From: Hyphomicrobiales bacterium
GTDB lineage: Bacteria; Pseudomonadota; Alphaproteobacteria; Rhizobiales; Aestuariivirgaceae
Direction: 5' to 3'
DNA length: 14,555 nt
NCBI GenBank assembly: GCA_026987255.1
Contig: JALSNA010000169.1
Coordinates: forward strand, 1 to 14,555
The notes under the pieces were generated by a model. That model saw only the letters and a program-made list of their open reading frames with translations, searched no databases and was not told where the DNA came from. Position numbers and translations under genes: made by a program. This document shows positions 5,913 to 13,288 of this stretch, in pieces. The first letter of the stretch is position 1. The number at the start of each line of letters is the position of its first letter.

Positions 5913-6608
5913 ATGCATGGCACCCTTCATGGCCTGGGGCTGGGCCCTGGCGATCCTGAACTGATCACCCTGAAAAGCTGGCGCATCCTGTCCATGGCCG
6001 AGGTCATCGCCTGGCCACGGGGGCCAAGCGGCGAAAGCCGGGCGCGGGCCACGGCTGCGCCCTTCATCCCCGATGACGTGGTGGAGATGGCCGTGCCCAT
6101 TCCCTTCGGAGAAACGCAAGAGGCGCTCGATGCGGCCTATGACGCGGCCGCGGAGGACATCCGCGCCCACCTGGCGGCGGGGCGCGATGTGGCCTTCATC
6201 TGCATGGGCGATCCGCTGTTCCACGGCAGCTTCATCTATCTGGCCGAACGGCTGCGCGGGGATTTTCCCGTCAAGGCGGTGCCCGGCGTCATGGCCCCAT
6301 CGGCCTGCGCGGCGGCCATCGGGCGGCCCCTGGCCTGCAAACAGGGCGTTTTCAAGGTGCTTCCGGCCACCATGGCGCAGAAGGCCCTGGGCGCCGAACT
6401 GAGCGCAGGAGGCGGGACCATCGCGATCATCAAGGCCGGGCATCATTTGCGCGCCCTGCGCGGGCTGCTCGACGAGGCCGGGCTGCTCGATCGCGCCTAT
6501 GCGGTGGAGAATGCCGGACGGGAGGATGAGCGCATTGCGCCCTTGCGCGATTGCGGCGATGATGCGCCCTATTTTTCCACCGTCATGGTCTTTGGAGAAG
6601 CGGCGTGA
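5913..6608 (+). CDS. cbiL: Precorrin-2 / cobalt-factor II C20-methyltransferase (CbiL/CobI)
   Basis: 231 residues, a usual length. It adds the first peripheral methyl group of the corrin-specific pathway, at C20, using SAM. Class III methyltransferase signatures are GLGLGPGDPELITLKS (7-22), the SAM-contacting MGDPLFHGSF (98-107) and VPGVMA (123-128). An in-frame stop at 5877-5879 with no ATG, GTG or TTG between it and 5913 fixes the start. No good Shine-Dalgarno site is visible, which is odd for an internal operon gene. The stop overlaps the next start as GTGA (6605-6608). Confidence 0.95.
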   Translation: MHGTLHGLGLGPGDPELITLKSWRILSMAEVIAWPRGPSGESRARATAAPFIPDDVVEMAVPIPFGETQEALDAAYDAAAEDIRAHLAAGRDVAFICMGDPLFHGSFIYLAERLRGDFPVKAVPGVMAPSACAAAIGRPLACKQGVFKVLPATMAQKALGAELSAGGGTIAIIKAGHHLRALRGLLDEAGLLDRAYAVENAGREDERIAPLRDCGDDAPYFSTVMVFGEAA

Positions 6609-8368
6609 GCGCCCCTTTGCCCTGCATTATCGCCCTTGGGCCGCAATCGGAAGGGCTGGCGCGGCAGCTGGCCTCGGCCCTGCCGGGCGAGGCGCTCATT
6701 GCGCCCGCCGATCCCGTGGCGGCCATGCGCGAGGTTTTCATGGCCGGCCGGCCGCTCATTGGCCTGTGTGCGTCGGGCATACTCATCCGCGCCCTTTGCG
6801 GCCTGCTGGCGGACAAGCGCGCCGAGCCGCCGGTCATCGCCGTTTCCGCCCACGGAAAGGACATCGTGCCGCTGCTGGGCGGCCATGGCGGGGCCAACGA
6901 GCTGGCGCGGCGCATCGGCTGGATCACCGGCGGGTATGCGGCCATCACCACGGCCACGGACAACCGCTTTCATCTGGCCCTGGACGATCCGCCCAAGGGC
7001 TACCGGCTGGCCAATCCGCAGGACGTGAAGGCTTTCGCCGCCGCCCTGTTGCGCGGCGAGACGGTGCGCCTGGAGGGCCATGCCCCGTGGATTTCCCGCT
7101 CCGGCCTGCCGCTGAAGGCGGATGGCCCCTTGCGCATCACGGTGACGGAAAAGGCCTTGAGCGGCTCACCGGGCCATCTGGTCTACCATCCCGCCACCCT
7201 TTGCCTGGGGGTGGGCCTGGCGCGCGGCGCGGCTGCCGAAGAGGTTGCCGCGCTGGCCGATGGCTGCATGAAAGAGGCAGGCCTGGCCGGTGCCGCGCTG
7301 GCCGCCATGGGCACATTGGACATCAAGGCCGACGAGCCTGCCCTTGCGGCCCTGAGCCGGGAGCTGGGCGTGCCCTTGCGGCTGTTCGATGCGCAAAGGC
7401 TGGCGCAAATTGATGTGCCCAACCCTTCCGAAGTGGTGGCGCGCGAGACCGGCACGCCCTCGGTGGCCGAAGCCGCCGCCCTGGCCCTGGCCGGTGATGG
7501 CGGCAAACTCATCGTCACCAAGACCAAGAGCGCCAATGCCACCTGCGCCATCGCCCTTGCCCCCCGGCCCGTGACGGACCCGCCCGGAGGGCGGCGCGGG
7601 GCGCTTTTCGTGACCGGCCTTGGCCCTGGCGCGCCGGACATGCGCACCCCGCGGGCGGCGCGGGCCCTGATGGAAGCCAGCGACTGGGTGGGCTATGGCC
7701 TCTATCTCGACCTGGCCGGGGATCTTGCCGCCGGCAAGAGGCTGCATCCCTTCCCTTTGGGCAAGGAGCGCGACCGGGTGCGCCATGCCCTGAAGCTGGC
7801 CGAAGAGGGCCGCCAGGTGGCGCTTTTGTGCTCCGGCGATGCGGCCATCTACGCCATGGCCGCGCTGGTCTTCGAGGAACTGGACAAGGCGGCGCAAGAG
7901 GGCGCTTTGGCGCGCTGCGCGGTCGAGGTCATCCCCGGCGTTTCGGCCTTTCAGGCTGCCTCGGCACGGGCCGGGGCGCTCATCGGCCATGATTTCTGCG
8001 CCATTTCGCTCTCCGATCTGCTCACCCCCTGGGAGACCATCGAAAAGCGCCTTGCCGCCGCCGCCGCCGGGGATTTCGTCACCGCCCTTTACAATCCGCG
8101 CAGCAGGCGGCGCACCCGCCAGCTGGAGCGCGCATTGGAGATTTTCCGCGCCCATCGTCCGCCGTCAACTCCGGTCATCATCGCCGCCAACCTGGGCCGG
8201 GAGAATGAAAAGGTGCGCGTCGTGACGCTTGGGCAGAGCGATCCGCGGGAGGTGGACATGCTCTCCATCGTGCTCATCGGCAATGGCGCCTCGCGCATCC
8301 TGGTGCGCGGCGACGGGCAGCTGCAGGCCTGGACGCCGCGCGGCTATGGGCGCAAGGAGGAAGCATGA
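6605..8368 (+). CDS. cbiGH: CbiG-CbiH fusion: cobalt-precorrin-5A hydrolase + (cobalt-)precorrin-3B C17-methyltransferase
   Basis: 587 residues joining two pathway enzymes. Residues 1 to about 325 are a full CbiG, which opens the ring-A lactone and releases acetaldehyde. The N-part has GLCASGILIRAL (53-64), PLLGGHGGANELA (89-101) and ITTATDNR (114-121). The C-part has LGVGLARGAAAEEV (201-214), TPSVAEAA (284-291) and KSANATCAIA (308-317). Residues about 332-587 are CbiH/CobJ, the ring-contracting C17-methyltransferase, with GLGPGAPDMRTPRA (338-351), GYGLYLDL (363-370), CSGDAAIYAMA (409-419), EVIPGVSAFQAA (441-452) and ALYNPRSRRR (494-503). The start is the GTG at 6605, overlapping the cobI stop, with GGAGAAG upstream. 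The stop overlaps cobM as ATGA. Both halves look intact. Confidence 0.95.
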   Translation: MSAPLPCIIALGPQSEGLARQLASALPGEALIAPADPVAAMREVFMAGRPLIGLCASGILIRALCGLLADKRAEPPVIAVSAHGKDIVPLLGGHGGANELARRIGWITGGYAAITTATDNRFHLALDDPPKGYRLANPQDVKAFAAALLRGETVRLEGHAPWISRSGLPLKADGPLRITVTEKALSGSPGHLVYHPATLCLGVGLARGAAAEEVAALADGCMKEAGLAGAALAAMGTLDIKADEPALAALSRELGVPLRLFDAQRLAQIDVPNPSEVVARETGTPSVAEAAALALAGDGGKLIVTKTKSANATCAIALAPRPVTDPPGGRRGALFVTGLGPGAPDMRTPRAARALMEASDWVGYGLYLDLAGDLAAGKRLHPFPLGKERDRVRHALKLAEEGRQVALLCSGDAAIYAMAALVFEELDKAAQEGALARCAVEVIPGVSAFQAASARAGALIGHDFCAISLSDLLTPWETIEKRLAAAAAGDFVTALYNPRSRRRTRQLERALEIFRAHRPPSTPVIIAANLGRENEKVRVVTLGQSDPREVDMLSIVLIGNGASRILVRGDGQLQAWTPRGYGRKEEA

Positions 8369-9132
8369 AGGTTCATTTCATCGGCGCAGGCCCCGGGGCG
8401 GCCGATCTCATCACCCTGCGCGGCCAAAGGCTGATCGAGACCTGCCCGGTGTGCCTTTATGCCGGTTCGCTGGTGCCGCGCGAGATCATTGCCTCGGCGC
8501 CTCAGGGGGCGCGGGTGCTGGACACCTCCGGCATGGACCTGGAGGCCATCGTGGGCGAAATGGCCGCCGCCCATGCAAGGGATCAGGATGTGGCGCGGGT
8601 GCATTCTGGCGATCCGTCCATCTATGGAGCCATCGGCGAGCAGATGCGCGCCCTGGACGCTCTGGGCATCCCCCATGACATCGTCCCCGGCGTTCCGGCC
8701 TTCGCCGCCGCCGCGGCGGCCCTGAAATGCGAACTGACCCTGCCCGGTATCTCCCAGACCATCATCCTCACCCGCAGCGGCGGCAAGGCCTCGCCCATGC
8801 CGGACGGTGAGGAGCTGGAGAAGCTGGCGCGATCGGGCGCCACCTTGGCCATTCATCTGTCGGTGCGCCGGTGCCGCGAGGTGCGGCGCGCCCTGGAGCC
8901 GCACTACGGGGCCGATTGCCCGGTGGCCGTCGTCTATCGCGCCAGTTGGCCGGACGAGATGATTCTGCACGGCATGCTTGCCGGCCTGGAGCGGCTGATT
9001 CGCAACTCCAAGGTTACCCGCACGGCGCTGATTCTGGTGGGGCGGGTGCTGGAGCCGGGCAAATTCGCCCAGTCGTCCCTCTATCACCCGGATTTTCGCC
9101 ATTTGCTGCGGCCGGGCGAAAGGAAAAAGTAA
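8365..9132 (+). CDS. cbiF: Precorrin-4 / cobalt-precorrin-4 C11-methyltransferase (CbiF/CobM)
   Basis: 255 residues, a normal length. It transfers a methyl group to C11, the step before CbiG in the cobalt-early route. Visible class III methyltransferase motifs are FIGAGPGAADLITLRG (5-20), LYAGSLVP (31-38), HSGDPSIYGAIGEQM (80-94) and DIVPGVPAFAAAAAAL (105-120). YRASWPDE (191-198) and KVTRTALILVG (216-226) are also typical. The ATG overlaps the upstream fusion gene by 4 bases, with AAGGAGGAAG immediately before it. It is the last recognisable corrinoid gene here. I see no convincing terminator in the 128 bases that follow. Confidence 0.96.
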   Translation: MKVHFIGAGPGAADLITLRGQRLIETCPVCLYAGSLVPREIIASAPQGARVLDTSGMDLEAIVGEMAAAHARDQDVARVHSGDPSIYGAIGEQMRALDALGIPHDIVPGVPAFAAAAAALKCELTLPGISQTIILTRSGGKASPMPDGEELEKLARSGATLAIHLSVRRCREVRRALEPHYGADCPVAVVYRASWPDEMILHGMLAGLERLIRNSKVTRTALILVGRVLEPGKFAQSSLYHPDFRHLLRPGERKK

Positions 9133-9150
9133 CCACAGGGGGCATAGTTT

Positions 9151-9164
9151 CGCTATATATGGCG
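9151..9164. repeat. 14-bp near-palindrome upstream of the EamA transporter gene
   Basis: CGCTATATATGGCG matches its reverse complement at 12 of 14 positions. It is an AT-rich core in a GC-rich spacer (9133-9260). It may be an operator or part of a promoter (TATATA as a -10), but no matching -35 is visible at the right spacing. TTGACC at 9167-9172 has no -10 at 16-18 bases. Confidence 0.25.
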
Positions 9165-9260
9165 CATTGACCATATTGGGGGCGATTCCGCGCCTGATAT
9201 TTTCCGGCTTGCCAGTGGGGGCGGGCATGCAGTGGCAGTTTTCGGTTTTCTGGAGTTTTC

Positions 9261-10157
9261 ATGACCGCAACAGTCGAGAATCTGGCAGATGACCACCGCA
9301 AGGGTCTGGCCATCGCCGGCATCGGCGGCATTCTCTTCACCTTCGACATCCCCCTGCTGCGTCTGGCCAATCCCGATCATCTGGTCAGCCAATCGACCTT
9401 GATATTCGGCCGCGGCATCTTCCTGTTCATCGCCATTTCCCTGTGGTGGTATTTCTACCGCTGGCGGCGCGGCCACAGGGAGCTGTTCCTCAACGGCTGG
9501 CCGGGAATCATCGTGGCCTGCACCAACACCCTGGCCAATATCCTGTTCATCGCCGCCATCAGCCGCACGACGGCGGCCAATCTGGTGTTCATCCTGGCGC
9601 TCAATCCCATATTCGCCGCCGTTCTGGCGTGGCTGGTGCTGAAAGAGAAAATCCCCTTCTGGACATGGATTGCGGTGGTTCTGTCCTTTACCGGCGTCGG
9701 CATCATTGTCTGGGACGGGCTGATCACCGGCACCTGGGTGGGCGATATCATGGCGCTCATCGTCGCCATGTGCACCGCCGTGGCGCTCACCGTCATCCGC
9801 AAGACGGGGCGCAACGTGGTCACGTCCCTGGCCACCGGCTCGCTCGTTTCCGCCCTCATTTCCCTGTGGTGGGCGCAGCCGCTGTTGCTGCCCATGGAAG
9901 GCTGGGGATGGCTGGCGCTCAACGGGCTCATCGTCATGCCCCTGGCCTCGGCCCTGATCGCCATAGGGCCGCGCTACATCCCATCGGCGGAGGTGGCCAT
10001 GTTCTTCCTGCTCGATACGGTGCTCACGCCCTTCTGGATCTGGATGCTGTTCGGCGAGGTGCCCACACACCGCGCCATGGTGGGCGGGGCCCTTGTCATT
10101 TCCACCCTGCTGGCCCATTCTGTGTGGCGCTACAAGACCCATCACGCGCATTCATGA
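9261..10157 (+). CDS. EamA-domain drug/metabolite transporter (DMT superfamily), substrate unknown
   Basis: 298 residues with about ten predicted membrane helices in two repeats (about 17-150 and 160-289), the standard EamA permease architecture. The first repeat ends with NLVFILALNPIFAAVLAWLVLKEKI and the second with the matching EVAMFFLLDTVLTPFW...FGEVPTH segment, both typical of the family. The ATG at 9261 follows TGGAG with correct spacing. A 128-base gap separates it from cobM, so it may have its own promoter. The unknown gene at 10180 starts 22 bases after its stop. EamA proteins export or import varied metabolites. A corrinoid link is possible only by position. Confidence 0.9.
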   Translation: MTATVENLADDHRKGLAIAGIGGILFTFDIPLLRLANPDHLVSQSTLIFGRGIFLFIAISLWWYFYRWRRGHRELFLNGWPGIIVACTNTLANILFIAAISRTTAANLVFILALNPIFAAVLAWLVLKEKIPFWTWIAVVLSFTGVGIIVWDGLITGTWVGDIMALIVAMCTAVALTVIRKTGRNVVTSLATGSLVSALISLWWAQPLLLPMEGWGWLALNGLIVMPLASALIAIGPRYIPSAEVAMFFLLDTVLTPFWIWMLFGEVPTHRAMVGGALVISTLLAHSVWRYKTHHAHS

Positions 10158-10179
10158 GCTCTCACAAGGGGGGTGGATC

Positions 10180-10878
10180 GTGCCGCGTCATTTGCGTGAT
10201 CCCTTCGTCATCGCCAAGGCCATCGCCATGCTGGAGGAGGAAATCGGCCAGCTTGGCTTTGCGGCGCACTATCATGACGACTTCGGGCAATTTTCCACCC
10301 TGCGCCGGCGCCTGCGCGAAGGGGCCCAGGCGCCCTTGTTCGATCCGGCCGTGACGACGCTCGATCCGGCGCGGGCCTTCTGGATGTCCGTCACGGACAA
10401 GGAGGGGCAGGTGCGCGCCCTGCAGGCCTTCCGGCTCGATCTGGCCGATCCGGATCTGGGAGAATGGGCGCTGGGCTGGGTTCTGGGCATCTACCTGAAA
10501 CGCAACGAACTGATCATTCCGGCCAATCTGACGCCGCCGGAGAGCTCCATCAGCCATCGCATTCGCGGGCCGGTGGTCTATCATGGCGAATTGTGGGTGG
10601 AGCGCAAGGTGCGGGCGCGCAAGCTGGTGGAGCTGTTCTCCAAGCTCGGCATGCTGCTGGCCCTGGTCAAGTGGCAGCCGCGCGCCATCTGGGCCTTGAT
10701 CGGCAACGCCATGGCCACCCGCGGGCACATGATCCGCATGGGCTATGTGCGCATGGAGCCCGGCTTCATGCGCTGGCAGTTCGTGCCGGAGGCGGCCGAC
10801 ACCAACGAATGGCTGGGCCTGGCGGAGGCCGAATCCCTGGAGCAGATGGCGCTTGATCTGATTGACGATCCATCGTGA
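10180..10878 (+). CDS. Conserved-looking hypothetical protein, possibly GNAT-like
   Basis: 232 residues from a GTG at 10180, chosen because AAGGGGGG (10167-10174) lies just upstream and an earlier in-frame ATG (10093) would be buried in the transporter gene. I do not recognise the family. There is no signal peptide or clear membrane helix. The middle has beta-like segments, with RALQAFRLDL at about 79-88 and HGELWVERKVRARKL at about 135-149. A helix, then ALIGNAMATRG and IRMGYVRMEPG (about 185-195) follow. The order strand, basic turn, helix, then a 'MGY' strand loosely recalls the second half of a GNAT acetyltransferase, but no proper R/QxxGxG/A acetyl-CoA loop is present. Its stop is 5 bases from the convergent regulator gene's stop. 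Confidence 0.7.
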   Translation: MPRHLRDPFVIAKAIAMLEEEIGQLGFAAHYHDDFGQFSTLRRRLREGAQAPLFDPAVTTLDPARAFWMSVTDKEGQVRALQAFRLDLADPDLGEWALGWVLGIYLKRNELIIPANLTPPESSISHRIRGPVVYHGELWVERKVRARKLVELFSKLGMLLALVKWQPRAIWALIGNAMATRGHMIRMGYVRMEPGFMRWQFVPEAADTNEWLGLAEAESLEQMALDLIDDPS

Positions 10879-10887
10879 GCGCTTCAC
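10875..10887. repeat. Near-palindrome spanning both convergent stop codons
   Basis: GTGAGCGCTTCAC contains the TGA of the plus-strand gene (10876-10878) and the TGA complement of the minus-strand regulator (10884-10886). Four pairs plus a wobble are possible around a very tight loop, with no T-run. It is too small to call a bidirectional terminator. The 5-base gap means transcription from each side probably runs into the other gene. Confidence 0.25.
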
Positions 10888-11495
10888 GCTTCGCGCACCA
10901 GGGTCCACAAACTGGCCAGCTCGGCGGAGTTTTCCGCCTGCATCTTGATCAGGGCATTGTGGCGATGGATCTCCACCGTTTTCTGGCTGATGCCAAGCTG
11001 GGAGGCAATTTCCCTGTTGGGCAAACCCAGGGAGATGAACTCCGCCACCTGCCTTTCCCTTTTCGTCAGCCTGGCCGAGCGGGCAAGAATGTCGCGCAGC
11101 GCGGCCTTTTCCGCCAGCCTGCGCCTGTGCTCGGCAATGGCCTCGCGCACACGATCGAGCAGCAGCTGATCATTGCAGGGCTTTTCCAGGAAATCGAAGG
11201 CTCCGGCCTTGAAGGCCCTGGCGGCCATGGGAATATCGCCGTGGCCGGTTAGAAATATGAGGGGAATGCGCGCCCCCTGCCGGTTCAGGACTTCCTGCAA
11301 ATCCAGTCCCGAAAGACCCGGCATGCGGATGTCGAGCAGAAGGCAGCCCGGATGGCCACCACGATAGGCAACGGCGAAGGCATCGGCGGTGGCGTATCCC
11401 TTTGCCTTCAGGCCGATGGATTCGATCAGCCAGCACAGCGAATCGCGCATGGCGTCATCATCGTCCACCACGTGCACGATGGGTGGCTGCGTCAT
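10884..11495 (-). CDS. FixJ/NarL-type response regulator (TtrR-like), partner of the adjacent kinase
   Basis: 203 residues. The N-terminal receiver domain (about 5-120) has the acidic pocket DDDD (11-14), phosphoacceptor Asp55 in LLLDIRMPG, Thr83 in FLTGHG and Lys105 in LEKP. The C-terminal LuxR-type helix-turn-helix (about 140-196) has LTKRERQVAEF, GLPNREIASQLGIS and KTVEIHRHN. The layout is that of FixJ and TtrR. It is a DNA-binding transcription activator switched on by phosphorylation. The ATG overlaps the kinase stop by 4 bases (ATGA), and AAGGAGGAG lies upstream. Target genes are not evident here. Confidence 0.95.
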   Translation of the reverse strand: MTQPPIVHVVDDDDAMRDSLCWLIESIGLKAKGYATADAFAVAYRGGHPGCLLLDIRMPGLSGLDLQEVLNRQGARIPLIFLTGHGDIPMAARAFKAGAFDFLEKPCNDQLLLDRVREAIAEHRRRLAEKAALRDILARSARLTKRERQVAEFISLGLPNREIASQLGISQKTVEIHRHNALIKMQAENSAELASLWTLVREA

Positions 11496-13252
11496 GCGGA
11501 CTCCTCCTTGAGCGGCAGGGAAAAGACCACCGTCAATCCCTTCCCGGTTTCGTTGGCCGCCGCGCCGATGCGGCCGCCATGATTATGAACAATGGAGCGG
11601 GATATGGAAAGGCCCAGGCCCATGCCCTTCTCGCGGCTGGTCTGGAAGGGCTCGAACATGGGTTCGATCTCCTCCTCCGGCAGGCCCGGGCCGGTATCGC
11701 TGATGGCCACGCGCACCATGGCGCCATCACGCGAGGTGGCAATGGTCAACTGGCGCGGCGCGCCGGGGGGATTGGCGCTCATGGCCTCCAGGGCGTTGCG
11801 GATGATGTTGAGCGCCACCTGCCCAATGGCCACCGCATCGGCGGGCACAGGCGGCAAGTCCTGTGCGTAGCGGGTGATGACGCGCACACCGGCGGCGCGA
11901 ATCCCGGCACAGAGAAGATCCAGCGCATCTGCCAGAATGGCGTTGATGTCCGCCGCGACGCGCTTTTGCTGTGGGGCGCTCATGAACCCCCGGATACGCT
12001 TGAGGATGCGCCCGGCATGCTCGGCCTGGCGGGAGATTTCACGCAAGGGCTTTTGCAATACGGACGGATCGGCCCCGGAAGCCAGGGCGCGGCGGCAGCC
12101 GGCGGCATAATTGCCTATGGCCCCCAGTGGCTGGCTGATTTCATGGGCAAGGCCGGAAGCCAGTTCGCCAAGGGTCACCTGGCGCGACACGTGGGCCAGC
12201 TCGGCAAGCCGCAGGCGGGCTTTCTGCTGGCTTTCCTTCAGGGCGCGGGTGCGTGCGTGAACGAGATATTCCACCCTGGAGACGTGCAAGATGGCCAGCA
12301 ACAGCAAGACGCCGGCGAAGGCGAACCAGCCCCAGTTGCGGCTCAGGGTCTCCAGCAGGACATTGCCCAGATTGACCTGATAGGGGCCGATGCGCAGTTT
12401 CTTGAACAGTTCGTGCACCGGCTGATAGGAGAGCGGAATGGTCCAATGACGCACATTCTCGCCCTTCAGGGCGAGAAGGGCGATGGCCACACGCTTGGCC
12501 AGGGCGCGGGAGGTCTCCATGGTCTTGGCGAAGGGCCAGTCGGGATATAGCGGGCTGGACAGGGCGCAATCGAATCCGGCCACCTTGCGCGGGTGAAGGA
12601 TACGGAAATCCTTCAGGGCGATGCGCCCTTCCGCCGCCATGCTCTCCAGCAGGCAGGCGCGCACGGTTCCGGCATCGCCCTTGCCATCGTGCACCGCCAT
12701 GACGATCTTGTCCAAAGGCAGCCCCTTGTAGACGAGGGCGCCCATGTCGCGTTGCGGATTGATGCCGGCATCATGAAGAACCCCCCAGGCGATCTGAAAA
12801 CCACCGAAAGCCTCCGGGCTGGCGGCCAGAAAGGTGCGGCCGCGCAGATCCTTCAGTGAGCGGATCGCCGGATTGCCGGCGCGGGCGAAAATGACCGCGC
12901 CTATGGCCGCCCCCGGCTTGCCGGTCATCACTGTCTCCAGGGTGGCCAGACGGGCCGCTCCGTAGCGTTGCTCCAGGGTGACATAATGGCCGGGATTGGT
13001 GATGAAGAAGTCCACCTTGCCGGTGCGCACGGCTTCTTCCAGGCCTTTCAGGGTTTTCAAGGGCGCCAGAACGAAGGTTTCTCCCGGCAAGGCGGCATCG
13101 AGCGCCCTTATGGTGGGGCTCCAGTCGCGCCGCGCCTTGTCCACGCCACGCCAGGCCAGAACGCCCACAACATGGGTGGCGCTCCATGCGGGAGCCGGAA
13201 GGAGCATTGCGGCCAGCAGGAGAAGGCGCAGGAATTTCCAGCATGGTTTCAT
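11492..13252 (-). CDS. Sensor histidine kinase with PhnD/TtrS-like periplasmic binding domain
   Basis: 586 residues from the ATG at 13252. GAGG lies 8 bases upstream of that ATG, and the signal peptide (KPCWKFLRLLLLAAML...WSA) starts immediately. An ATG 24 bases earlier (13276) is the alternative. Residues about 25-290 form a phosphonate-binding-protein-like sensor domain with TTRS-family features: GVLAWRG near the start, FFITNPGHYVTLEQRYG, GRTFLAASPEAFGGF and GDAGTVRACLLE. One membrane helix follows (about 307-323), then a short coiled linker and a HisKA domain with the H-box LASGLAHEISQPL (His370). An HATPase domain has NIIRNALEAM, SDTGPGLP and GMGLGLSISRSIV. TtrS senses tetrathionate and ThsS senses thiosulfate. 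The ligand here is unknown, as is the effect of the divergent Cys-containing VRACLLE segment. Confidence 0.92.
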   Translation of the reverse strand: MKPCWKFLRLLLLAAMLLPAPAWSATHVVGVLAWRGVDKARRDWSPTIRALDAALPGETFVLAPLKTLKGLEEAVRTGKVDFFITNPGHYVTLEQRYGAARLATLETVMTGKPGAAIGAVIFARAGNPAIRSLKDLRGRTFLAASPEAFGGFQIAWGVLHDAGINPQRDMGALVYKGLPLDKIVMAVHDGKGDAGTVRACLLESMAAEGRIALKDFRILHPRKVAGFDCALSSPLYPDWPFAKTMETSRALAKRVAIALLALKGENVRHWTIPLSYQPVHELFKKLRIGPYQVNLGNVLLETLSRNWGWFAFAGVLLLLAILHVSRVEYLVHARTRALKESQQKARLRLAELAHVSRQVTLGELASGLAHEISQPLGAIGNYAAGCRRALASGADPSVLQKPLREISRQAEHAGRILKRIRGFMSAPQQKRVAADINAILADALDLLCAGIRAAGVRVITRYAQDLPPVPADAVAIGQVALNIIRNALEAMSANPPGAPRQLTIATSRDGAMVRVAISDTGPGLPEEEIEPMFEPFQTSREKGMGLGLSISRSIVHNHGGRIGAAANETGKGLTVVFSLPLKEESA

Positions 13253-13288
13253 CGCTCCGGCCTCGCTGGCGCGCATGTTCTGCCGCCG

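Noticed and set aside
4712..5923. Minus-strand open frame of 403 codons opposite cobL
   Set aside because: An antisense shadow. The plus strand shows complete CbiE and CbiT domains.
7166..8155. Minus-strand open frame of 329 codons opposite the cbiG-cbiH fusion
   Set aside because: An antisense shadow in high-GC coding sequence, with no family resemblance.
9167..9201. Promoter made of TTGACC (9167-9172) and GATATT (9196-9201)
   Set aside because: The 23-base spacing is too long for a sigma-70 promoter.
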